Shown piece after piece: positions 56,077-64,000 of a stretch of DNA of 64,000 bases. Source of the stretch: Spirochaetia bacterium. GTDB lineage: Bacteria; Spirochaetota; Leptospiria; Turneriellales; JAOUOS01. Every line of letters begins with the position of its first letter. Position 1 is the first letter of the stretch. Position numbers and translations under genes: made by a program. The notes beneath the pieces were generated by a model that worked only from the letters and a program-made list of their open reading frames with translations, was not told the DNA's origin and ran no database searches. The stretch spans positions 62,001 through 126,000 of the forward strand of contig JAOUOS010000004.1 of assembly GCA_029880285.1 (NCBI GenBank). Direction: 5' to 3'.

Positions 56077-57185
56077 CTATTACCTTCTAATATTTTTTTA
56101 TATACCATTAACAACTTTTTTTCTTCTCTTTTCCAGTTAAAGAATTTCTCTACGGCCCTTCTGCCGTTTTTACCCATTTCTTTTGCTTTTTGCGGATTCT
56201 CGTATAAATACTGAATAGCTTTTTTAATTTCTTCATGATTTTTGGGATTAACACAAATTCCGCATTTATAAATGCTGATTAAAGATTCCCACAGGGGAAA
56301 ATTAGAACAAATTACCGGCACAGACGCAGAAATATATTCATAAAGTTTATTGGGTTGTGTACTTATATGATTTGCCGCAGGATAAAAAATCACCAGGCCG
56401 GCAAATGAACTGCTAAGTATCTCTTTTATTTTTTTTCTTTCTATTACCCCAAGCTCGTTTACATTTTCCCAGCCCTCTGTTTTAACTGCCTCATTTCTTA
56501 GCTCTTTACTTTCAAATTTACCCGCTAAGTTCAATTTAACAGGCAAATCTCGTATAGATTTTACCATTTCTATAATTCCTCTAATTTTAGAAATAACGCC
56601 AACATATGAAATTTCTGTTTTATTAATATTTTTCATTCTTTCATCTGCAATTAAATCATTTAAAATCGGATAATTATTAATAGTTATAGCATTACGCGTT
56701 ACTTTCTTAAATCTTGCTTTAATATCTCTTCTGGCTGTAAGCAGATAATTAAATTTTTTTGCGGTGAAATTTTCATACATTCTAACTAAAATAGAAACAG
56801 GTTTTCTACAAATTTTAGGCATCCATTCTCTATCAAGAATCGCCTTTGGAAAATTTTCATGCACATCATAAATAACAATTTTTCCCTTTTTCTTTAATTT
56901 TAAACCAGCGCCTATTAATTCATAATCATGAAAATGATATAGATCGGCGTTTATTTCTAATGCTTTTTTATACACTTTTTTTGTTGTATTAAACATTCTA
57001 TTAAAACGGCCTTTTAATATACCTGTATCTATAATATTTACCTTATCTTTAAATTCATCGCCTTTTCCATCTGCCACAACAAGAAAAACATTATAACCTG
57101 CGTTCGCTATTGAACAGCATTCTTTTAAAAATATTCTTACATCATAACGGCTATGAGCCGAAGTTAGATGGCAAATTGTTTTCAT
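56073..57185 (-). CDS. GT4-family glycosyltransferase
   Basis: 370 residues from the ATG at 57185 (MKTICHLTSAHSRYDVRIF); a TTG two codons earlier is also open. Donor-half landmarks: ISYVGVISKIRGIIEM, NELGVIERKKIKEIL, HISTQPNKLYEYISASVPVI. It may use the ManNAc made by the neighbouring epimerase. Confidence 0.87.
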   Translation of the reverse strand: MKTICHLTSAHSRYDVRIFLKECCSIANAGYNVFLVVADGKGDEFKDKVNIIDTGILKGRFNRMFNTTKKVYKKALEINADLYHFHDYELIGAGLKLKKKGKIVIYDVHENFPKAILDREWMPKICRKPVSILVRMYENFTAKKFNYLLTARRDIKARFKKVTRNAITINNYPILNDLIADERMKNINKTEISYVGVISKIRGIIEMVKSIRDLPVKLNLAGKFESKELRNEAVKTEGWENVNELGVIERKKIKEILSSSFAGLVIFYPAANHISTQPNKLYEYISASVPVICSNFPLWESLISIYKCGICVNPKNHEEIKKAIQYLYENPQKAKEMGKNGRRAVEKFFNWKREEKKLLMVYKKILEGNR

Positions 57186-57191
57186 AATCAA

Positions 57192-58307
57192 TTATTTATT
57201 TGAAATAAACTCTTTTTTTAAGTCTGCAATATTTAAAGTTTTATATCTCTTACAAACTAACTCAAGATTTTTAAGAGCGATACTTGACATTGTTTTAGGA
57301 TGCCCAACAAGTGTTACAATCTCTTTTTGCTTAACTTTTCTTAACAAACTATTAAAAAAGAAAGGATAATATGAATCTATATAAATTGGCGTATAATTTC
57401 GTTTTAATTCTTTTAAGTAAACTATTATTTTATTTTCTGTTCTAATTCTACTCATGCCTTTGCCATCGCCGTAATAATTCATGTATCTTCTGATATATCT
57501 GCTTATTAGCCGATAAATAATTGAAAATTTTGCTGTTGCAACCGGAATTTCTGTAAAAAAACCTTCTTTATCTATAATTACCGGCTCTTTACTGAACTGC
57601 CAATAATTTTTTTTCTTATCAACATTACTATAATCATAATAATGATTAGGAAGCTCTAATTTTTTTTCGCCGGCAATTACACTAAAATCAAATTTTATTT
57701 TAGTTTTAATAAAATTTTTTTTAATAATCGGTGAGAAGGGCATTATTGACCAGCCGCCCGCTCTAAAAGCAGATACCTTTTGATTTGTTTTCGCTTTTTT
57801 GTAAATACTATTTATCAAATTAGACCCCTCAGAAAATATTTTTTCTATTTCTTTTTCTGTAAGTGAATGTAAGCGATATTTTTCATGCGATGTAAAATAC
57901 CATCTATCTTTAACCAAAGGTTTCGCGTCAAGCCAGTGCGGATGCAAATGTAATTCTATACTATTATTATTTTTAACAAGATCAATTAATTGATTTTCAA
58001 TTTTTTTATAATCAGGATGATTATTTTTTTTAAGATGTAAGATATACGTTGTATCTACAAAAAAAATCGCTTTGGCTTTATGTTTTATAAGTACATCACG
58101 TATTTTATTCGCAGGCTCAATTAAAGATTTTTCGCATGTTCCGCTGTCTTTGCCTAAAAACAATTCATAATCAAAGGTAATAATAGCTTTTTGGTTTTTT
58201 TTTTGCTCGGCCAAATTATTAAAATCTTTTTTTGCTTTACCCGGCTTTAATAAACTATAAAAAAAACCAAGAATAATTTTAATATATTTTATAAGTTTTA
58301 ATTTCAT
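57192..58307 (-). CDS. Polysaccharide deacetylase-like (NodB-type) protein
   Basis: 371 residues. ITFDYELFLGKDSGT gives the motif 1 Asp pair position and ELHLHPHWLDA the H-x-H metal motif of NodB enzymes; AGGWSIMPFSPII fits motif 3. An N-terminal hydrophobic stretch (~20 residues) may anchor it. It removes N- or O-acetyl groups from sugars if active. It abuts the downstream glycosyltransferase gene. Confidence 0.75.
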   Translation of the reverse strand: MKLKLIKYIKIILGFFYSLLKPGKAKKDFNNLAEQKKNQKAIITFDYELFLGKDSGTCEKSLIEPANKIRDVLIKHKAKAIFFVDTTYILHLKKNNHPDYKKIENQLIDLVKNNNSIELHLHPHWLDAKPLVKDRWYFTSHEKYRLHSLTEKEIEKIFSEGSNLINSIYKKAKTNQKVSAFRAGGWSIMPFSPIIKKNFIKTKIKFDFSVIAGEKKLELPNHYYDYSNVDKKKNYWQFSKEPVIIDKEGFFTEIPVATAKFSIIYRLISRYIRRYMNYYGDGKGMSRIRTENKIIVYLKELKRNYTPIYIDSYYPFFFNSLLRKVKQKEIVTLVGHPKTMSSIALKNLELVCKRYKTLNIADLKKEFISNK

Positions 58308-58313
58308 TCAAAT

Positions 58314-59183
58314 TTATCTTATAATTTTACGAATTCTCTTTAATATTTTATAAATTAAATAATTTAATGAATTTAATTTAAGTGACCAAAAATAACAGGG
58401 GACAAATTCACCGCCAAATCTTTCTTTAAATCTAAAGATGCCCTCTAATCTTTTATTGGGCGCTTTTTTTCGAGCTCCCCCAAAATCATATTTTTTTATA
58501 CCTTTTAATTTTAAAATTTTTATAATTTCCCATTGTAACATATTAGAAGAACCTAAAACAGCGTCACTCTTTATTCCCCCATGCAAATAATACCCCGTAC
58601 TTGAATCAAATGGAACAATAGCTGCTGCCTGTAGTTTTTCATCTAAAAAAGCTCCAATAAATAAAACATTATTTTTTAAATTCTCTTTTATACTATTTAT
58701 ATATTCTAATGACCAACCTGAACGATTATCTTTGGCATATACTTCTTTTATAATTTCATAGATATCTTCAGGTTTAACATCTGTTTTTACCTTAACATTT
58801 TCTTTTTCAGCTTTTCGAATTACGTTTCTATGCTTCGAGTGAATTTTAGACCAAATTTCATCTTCTGACTGGTTTAAATTAACCACATAAGTTCCAAATT
58901 CCATCTCAATTTTAGAACCATGTTTTTCAAGCTCTTCTTTATTTAGAAATCGGCTCATGTTAAAATTACATTCAATGGCCGATACATTTTCTTTTTTTGC
59001 TTTATCAATTATTCCAATTAAATCATAAACTTCTTGATAAAGAATCCAGATTTTAATATGGATAATTTTTATTTCGCCAATAAATATATTATTATCATTT
59101 AATACAATTAAAACAGGTTTAATTCTTTTATTGTTATTTGAAACAATATTTAACCAGTTTTCAGATAGAAATATATTATTCAT
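58314..59183 (-). CDS. FemAB/GNAT-like acyltransferase
   Basis: 289 residues with the FemAB pattern: WSKIHSKHRNVIRKAEKENV, then AAIVPFDSSTGYYLHGGI and KKYDFGGARKKAPNKRLEG-like ending. Relatives in glycan loci attach amino acids or acyl groups to sugars or peptides. It starts 12 bases after the DegT-family gene. Confidence 0.75.
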   Translation of the reverse strand: MNNIFLSENWLNIVSNNNKRIKPVLIVLNDNNIFIGEIKIIHIKIWILYQEVYDLIGIIDKAKKENVSAIECNFNMSRFLNKEELEKHGSKIEMEFGTYVVNLNQSEDEIWSKIHSKHRNVIRKAEKENVKVKTDVKPEDIYEIIKEVYAKDNRSGWSLEYINSIKENLKNNVLFIGAFLDEKLQAAAIVPFDSSTGYYLHGGIKSDAVLGSSNMLQWEIIKILKLKGIKKYDFGGARKKAPNKRLEGIFRFKERFGGEFVPCYFWSLKLNSLNYLIYKILKRIRKIIR

Positions 59184-59195
59184 TACTAAGGTTTT

Positions 59196-60185
59196 TTATG
59201 AATTTATCTCTTTATATTCTTCAAAACTTCTTTCTGTAGATACTTCATATAAAAATCCATTAAATTTATTATAGTTTTGAATACTATCAGAATTTCTTTC
59301 TGGAAAATATACAGTTCTTACAGGCAGATAAGGATATTCTTTTTCTATAAAAAGTTTATGTTTAGAGTAAAAAATATATTTATAATAAGAAAATCTTTTC
59401 AATTTCTTCGCTTCATAGATATCTTCAGGCAAAATATTTTTTAACTTATTAAAATTAATCTTTCTTCGTTTTTCAATTTTTTCATAATTATTCAAAACAT
59501 ATGATGCTGCATTTACCTGTAATTGGCTTGCCTGAAATCTTTTTGACAGAAAATAGTAAAAATACTTGAAATAATTTAATCCGCATCGCTCTTTAAGAAA
59601 ATTTTCTGAGAATAAATCTTTTTTCTTAAAACTAAATAAATTATATTTTTCAATTAATTCTTTTTTTATGCCAAAGACCAATCCGCCTGAGGCCGCTGTT
59701 GTTGACTTGCCTGCTCCAAAACTATAAAATCCACCCTCATTAAATTCAACTATGGGTCTACCTTCATACAAAACACCATATGACTGAGCGCAGTCATGTA
59801 TTAAGGGAATATTATTTTCTTTCGCGTAATTTATTATTTCTTCAGTTTGCGGATGCAATATACCATACATATGCGGTAAAACGATTAAATTGTATTTTTC
59901 TTTATCAAAATTCTTTTTTTGAAATAGCATAAAATAATTATCAGACGAAATATCAGTAAATGCCGGTGTCTTTTTTTCTAATTTTATGGCTCTTGCAACT
60001 GAAGAACATATTAATGCAGGTATCGCAATTCTAGACTTCTTCTTTAAATTTAAAGAACGAATTAAGAGTCTTAGCGCATTTGCTCCTGAAGAAACAAATA
60101 TGCCGCTTGTAACAAAGTTATAATGATTATACTTGATTTTTTTATAATCATCTGCTTTTAACGGCCCTAAAAATATATTACCCAT
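59196..60185 (-). CDS. DegT-family aminotransferase
   Basis: 329 residues. Here the PLP lysine is present: FYSFGAGKSTTAASGG. VSSGANALRLLIRSL and PLIHDCAQSYG are the other cofactor motifs. It probably makes an amino sugar for the locus; the sugar is unknown. The first residues overlap the upstream glycosyltransferase end by 8 bases. The fold is shorter and more divergent than usual. Confidence 0.8.
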   Translation of the reverse strand: MGNIFLGPLKADDYKKIKYNHYNFVTSGIFVSSGANALRLLIRSLNLKKKSRIAIPALICSSVARAIKLEKKTPAFTDISSDNYFMLFQKKNFDKEKYNLIVLPHMYGILHPQTEEIINYAKENNIPLIHDCAQSYGVLYEGRPIVEFNEGGFYSFGAGKSTTAASGGLVFGIKKELIEKYNLFSFKKKDLFSENFLKERCGLNYFKYFYYFLSKRFQASQLQVNAASYVLNNYEKIEKRRKINFNKLKNILPEDIYEAKKLKRFSYYKYIFYSKHKLFIEKEYPYLPVRTVYFPERNSDSIQNYNKFNGFLYEVSTERSFEEYKEINS

Positions 60186-61401
60186 TGATTAGTTTTGAAT
60201 ATTCTTTAGCAAGATTTTTATAATAAAACTTCGAAATATTAAATTTAAACTTCTTTTCAGGTTTTTTATAAAGCTTGATTAACTCTTTTTTTAAATCAGC
60301 CTTTTCTACATTTATAGAATAACCAATATCATATTTTTTGAAATAATCTTCTATATCGCCGCCATAATTTAATGATACACAGGGTACTTTCATCATAGCA
60401 TACTCATATATTTTTGTGGATACAAGATAGGGATACACTTTTGCGTTTAATTGCAACCCATATTTTGATAATACAAGATACTCAAACGCTTTCTCTTGAC
60501 TCATTATTGGTTTTAATTCAATTAGACCTGTTTGAACTAAATCTTCAATTTCAGTTTGAATAAAATTGGGAACATAAGAACTAATGATTAAGATTTTTTT
60601 TATTTTGATTTTATCTTTAATTTCACGTATCGATTTAATAAACTTAAGCAAAAGTTCACTTCTTCCACATGCCACATTACCTAGATAAATGAAATCATAT
60701 AATTTTTGGTTTCTCTTTTTTAAAAGATTCTCATAAAAATCATTTTTATCATAACCATTGTCAATAACATATCCTTTACTTTTAGATTCTTTTTTTAAAA
60801 ATAAATCTAAAAGGCCTTTTGTAACAGCTACAACTTTATCAGCTTGAGCAATCGAAAATCTTTGCCATTCTTCTATTTTTTTAATTTTATTTACTTCAGG
60901 ATCTTCATACCAGGGATCTCTAAAATCTTGAATTAATTTTATTTCAGGATTTTTTTCTTTTAATACTGCTGCCCAACGGTTTGCCTGAAACGGATGCCCA
61001 GTAGAGATAACAACTTTTATATTTTCTTCTTTTAGCAATTTTTCACAATAAGCAATCAAAGTCCTACCCCATCTCTGTGCTTCATCATCAAAATAAAAAA
61101 TTGATAAGATAAATTTATTTAATAAATACCATAAAATTATTTTTATCTTATTTAAATACTTGTTATTAAAAGATTTATACTTTATATTATGTGGATATAA
61201 TGATTCAATTTGATGAATTTTTATATTAGGATGATTTACATCTTCAATAAAAGTATTTGGTCCCATCTTTTTCCATCTTACGGTAACAACATGAATTTCA
61301 TGTCCCATTTGGGCCAAATATTTACAAAGCTTACTCCATCGAAAACCTCCAACACCAGCATAAGGAGGAAATTTAAAAGCAATTAATAGAAATTTTTTCA
61401 T
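60178..61401 (-). CDS. GT4-family glycosyltransferase
   Basis: 407 residues. N-terminal FKFPPYAGVGGFRWSKLCKY is the usual GT4 donor-loop start; LIQDFRDPWYEDPEV, VAVTKGLLDLFLK, FIYLGNVACGRSELLL and YPYLVSTKIYEYAMMKVP follow. Full length. It is 24 bases after the asparagine synthetase-like gene. Confidence 0.87.
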   Translation of the reverse strand: MKKFLLIAFKFPPYAGVGGFRWSKLCKYLAQMGHEIHVVTVRWKKMGPNTFIEDVNHPNIKIHQIESLYPHNIKYKSFNNKYLNKIKIILWYLLNKFILSIFYFDDEAQRWGRTLIAYCEKLLKEENIKVVISTGHPFQANRWAAVLKEKNPEIKLIQDFRDPWYEDPEVNKIKKIEEWQRFSIAQADKVVAVTKGLLDLFLKKESKSKGYVIDNGYDKNDFYENLLKKRNQKLYDFIYLGNVACGRSELLLKFIKSIREIKDKIKIKKILIISSYVPNFIQTEIEDLVQTGLIELKPIMSQEKAFEYLVLSKYGLQLNAKVYPYLVSTKIYEYAMMKVPCVSLNYGGDIEDYFKKYDIGYSINVEKADLKKELIKLYKKPEKKFKFNISKFYYKNLAKEYSKLING

Positions 61402-61425
61402 TTAATTAATTATCAAAAGTCAAAA

Positions 61426-63336
61426 TTATATGAAATTTTTGGCCCAATAATATAGACAAGTAATTCTCCACCAAAAAGACCAGTCTTTATCTTTACCTGA
61501 TAAATAAAGCTGATACTTATCGTTTAGATATTTTTTATTCAAAAATGCAAAGTCAATATTTTTTACTGCGAAATCTACATAATTTTTCAGTTGATCTTTT
61601 TGCCAAATTTCTTGCGGCGATATAAATCCCATTTTATCTTTTCTATTCAAAATTTCTGGTACAACATATTTTTTAACTGCATCTCTAACTATTTTTTTAT
61701 TAACACCATGATCAATCTTAAACTCATTTGGAAGCGACAAGGCCCATTCAACAAGCCTGTAATCTAAAAAAGGTAGTCTGGTTTCAATAGAAAAAGCCAT
61801 TGAATTTCTATCTTCATATCGAAGATATTCAGGTAAGGGCGAGAACAATAAATCTTTTCTTAAATGATTTTGAAACTTATCTTTGTAAAATATTTTTTCT
61901 TTATACAACCAATTTTCAGTAAAATATTTATTCCGTATTTTGTATATTAAATTATTATTATCTTTTTTTGCAAAAATGTCTCTTATAAACAAAAATACAA
62001 TAGTAGAGAATAAAGAAGAAAATGAGAAACCTCTGCTTTTATTTAATATTCTTAATTCTTTTATAAACTTAAGAATATTAGCATTATTAATCAAGCTTAA
62101 AAAAAACGAATAATAATGAGTAGTATATCCGCCAAATAATTCGTCGCTGCCTTGTCCATTTAATACTACTTTGACCATTGAATTATTTTTCACTGTTTTA
62201 TACAATTCATTTTGAGAAAAAACGGCCAGACTTCTAAAGGGAAAATCCAAAGCCTTTATAATTTCATCACTCTTTTTTAAAAAAGATTCAGCAACGGGAT
62301 ATACAAAATGAGGTCTTATCCCTTGGTACTTGTTCAATGTTTTATTAATATATATTTTTTCGCTATATTTTTCTTCGTGAAAAACAGCAGAAAATGTTTC
62401 AATTTTAGAAATATTATTTTCTTCAAACAAATTTGATACAATTGAAGTACTATCAAGACCTCCACTCAATAAAGTTCCTACTGGAACATCGCTTCTCATT
62501 CTCAAATGTATTGCATCTGTAAATAAATATTCAAATATTTTTAATTCTTCAGAATATACTTTAGATTTATCTACTTGAATATCATCAATGTGCCAGTAGG
62601 CTTCTGAAGAAATACTACCGCTTTTTATATTATAAATAGCATAGCAGCCGGGATTCACTTGCGATATTTCATTAAAAAATGTTTCATTTGTACTATCTGT
62701 GACATTATATCTTAAATATTCTTTTGCTTTTTGTTCATTTAAAGTTAACGACATTAAAGGTTGAAAATATTTTGACTCACTTGCAAATAAAAAATTATTA
62801 TTTTCTAAGCTATAATATAAGGGTTTTTTACCAAATCTATCTCTTGTTAAAAATAATTTTTTTTCTAAATTATCATATATTGCAATACCCCACATTCCAT
62901 TAAACTTGTTAAAACAATCTTCTTTCCAATGAATAAAAGATTTTAAAACTACTTCACCATCTGTATTTGAATAAAAAACGTATCCTATTCTTTTTAATTC
63001 TTCTCTCAATTCAATATAATTATAAACCTCTCCATTATAAACCATCCAATATCTGCCTGTTTCGTCACACATTGGCTGATGCCCTTTTTCAGATAAATCT
63101 ATAATACTTAGCCGATGGTGCCCCAGTATCCATTCGGGTTTTTTATTAAATTCTTTAATATGTCTATTTTTTTTATGAATGCCTTTCGTTCTATCGCCCG
63201 ATAAAATTTTTAATTCATTATCAAAACCACAAACAAAACCCTCATCATCAGGGCCACGATGCTGTATTAATGAATGAGCCTTATAATATTGATTAAGCTC
63301 TATAGATTTTGAAAAAATACCTGTTATACCACACAT
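61426..63336 (-). CDS. asnB: Asparagine synthetase-like amidotransferase (glutamine-hydrolysing)
   Basis: 636 residues. The N-terminus MCGITGIF leaves Cys2 as glutaminase nucleophile, with RLSIIDLS and NGEVYN glutaminase motifs. The synthetase half has LLSGGLDSTSIV (ATP PP-loop) and FSIETRLPFLDYRLVEWALS. In glycan loci such proteins often amidate uronic acid sugars rather than aspartate. The ATG is fixed by the Cys2 rule. Confidence 0.9.
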   Translation of the reverse strand: MCGITGIFSKSIELNQYYKAHSLIQHRGPDDEGFVCGFDNELKILSGDRTKGIHKKNRHIKEFNKKPEWILGHHRLSIIDLSEKGHQPMCDETGRYWMVYNGEVYNYIELREELKRIGYVFYSNTDGEVVLKSFIHWKEDCFNKFNGMWGIAIYDNLEKKLFLTRDRFGKKPLYYSLENNNFLFASESKYFQPLMSLTLNEQKAKEYLRYNVTDSTNETFFNEISQVNPGCYAIYNIKSGSISSEAYWHIDDIQVDKSKVYSEELKIFEYLFTDAIHLRMRSDVPVGTLLSGGLDSTSIVSNLFEENNISKIETFSAVFHEEKYSEKIYINKTLNKYQGIRPHFVYPVAESFLKKSDEIIKALDFPFRSLAVFSQNELYKTVKNNSMVKVVLNGQGSDELFGGYTTHYYSFFLSLINNANILKFIKELRILNKSRGFSFSSLFSTIVFLFIRDIFAKKDNNNLIYKIRNKYFTENWLYKEKIFYKDKFQNHLRKDLLFSPLPEYLRYEDRNSMAFSIETRLPFLDYRLVEWALSLPNEFKIDHGVNKKIVRDAVKKYVVPEILNRKDKMGFISPQEIWQKDQLKNYVDFAVKNIDFAFLNKKYLNDKYQLYLSGKDKDWSFWWRITCLYYWAKNFI

Positions 63337-63355
63337 GTTCTTTTAATTTGCTATT

Positions 63356-64000
63356 TTAGTCATTACACTTTATTTTTGAATCTGAAATTTTTTTAAAAAA
63401 AAAGGCCATACTATAATAATAATTTTTTAGTAAACTAAAATGAAAATAACTTGGTATAATTTTTGAGACCAAATTTGGTATGGGGAATTGAATTCCTTCT
63501 AAAGGTATATATTTTTCCAGCGTAAAACCCATAGTACTCACCAATTTGACAAAATGAACTGAATCCCAAGCTTGAATATGATCCTGAGATTTTTGATACT
63601 CTTTGTTAATTTTATTACTTAGATTTAAGAGTTTTTTTTGAAGATTTATTTGAAGTAATGGCAAAATAAATCGTGGGGTCATAATATTAGGTATCGAAAT
63701 AACTAATACCCCATCCTGCTTTAATACTCTATTACATTGATTCAAATAATTTCCAGGATTATGTGTATGCTCAATAACTTGTATAGAAGTAATGAAATCA
63801 AAAGACTTTGTTTTTATTTGCTCAATAGAACTTTTTTTGAATTTTAGTTTTTCATTTTCTCCCCATACTGTTTTACAAATATTAATCTCATTTAGGCTCA
63901 AGTCTATACCAACAACATTATTACCTTTATCGTGCATCATTTTAGAAAAACAACCCCAACCACAGCCATAATCTAGAATATTAAATCCAGAGGGTATGTT
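63356..64000 (-). CDS. SAM-dependent methyltransferase (5' partial)
   Basis: The frame is open beyond the window end, so the start is missing; 214 residues are visible. Motif I LDYGCGWGCFSKMMHDKG is at the very edge; GIDLSLNEINICK, FDFITSIQVIEHTHNPGNYL and the C-terminal fold follow. The ATG at 63940 is internal to motif I and is not the start. Same direction as asnB; it probably belongs to the glycan locus. Confidence 0.88.
   Translation of the reverse strand, partial: NIPSGFNILDYGCGWGCFSKMMHDKGNNVVGIDLSLNEINICKTVWGENEKLKFKKSSIEQIKTKSFDFITSIQVIEHTHNPGNYLNQCNRVLKQDGVLVISIPNIMTPRFILPLLQINLQKKLLNLSNKINKEYQKSQDHIQAWDSVHFVKLVSTMGFTLEKYIPLEGIQFPIPNLVSKIIPSYFHFSLLKNYYYSMAFFFKKISDSKIKCND

Overview
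The window is AT-rich DNA from a diderm (Gram-negative-type) bacterium. It has many lipoprotein signals, several beta-barrel outer-membrane proteins, an O-antigen ligase and a large surface-glycan locus. Ribosome-binding sites are often weak, and TTG and GTG starts occur. A metY-metX-metW cluster, an endonuclease-type MutL and loose lipoboxes would fit a spirochaete of the Leptospirales type or another AT-rich diderm phylum. No rRNA or tRNA gene is present, so the taxonomic assignment is weak.

Layout. 1-889: 3' part of a protein with 38-residue acidic repeats. 879-9186 (minus): a probable operon for electron transfer across the outer membrane, in transcription order a beta-barrel porin, a 21-haem periplasmic-type cytochrome, an 11-haem lipoprotein cytochrome with an unusual C-terminal tail, and three paralogous small exported barrel-like proteins. 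9627-13197 (plus): a tightly overlapping TPR protein, LolA/LolB-like lipoprotein and family-4 uracil-DNA glycosylase. 13434-22061: a type I restriction-modification island in the order hsdR, higB-like toxin, higA/ImmA-type antitoxin, gene remnant, hsdS, REP-associated transposase (RAYT), hsdM. It is studded with perfect palindromes of a GGTCGCGACC-core family, some lying in frame inside hsdS and inside the transposase gene itself.

22128-38378: housekeeping genes. These are metW/metX/metY, gyrA, mnmA, yqgE, mdh, a DUF3467 gene, holA, mutL, a cytidylate-kinase-like gene and several exported or membrane proteins of unknown role. 38467-40857: copper chaperone and copper ATPase. 40880-43418: two OprP-like porins.

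43418-64000: a surface polysaccharide locus. It holds an O-antigen ligase, two initiating sugar-phosphate transferases, E1-alpha/E1-beta TPP enzymes next to a DegT-family protein that lacks the PLP lysine, three GT4 glycosyltransferases, two methyltransferases, an aldo/keto reductase, a dimethylformamidase-like lipoprotein, UDP-GlcNAc 2-epimerase, a NodB-type deacetylase-like protein, a FemAB-like acyltransferase, a second DegT-family protein and an asparagine synthetase-like amidotransferase. Most likely these build, decorate and polymerise an O-antigen or similar glycan that contains modified (amino, amidated, possibly branched or deoxy) sugars. A 143-bp palindromic MITE-like element lies inside the locus.

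The most interesting candidates are the porin-cytochrome operon with its extra barrels, the palindrome family tied to the RAYT in the hsd island, and the lysine-less DegT plus E1 pair.
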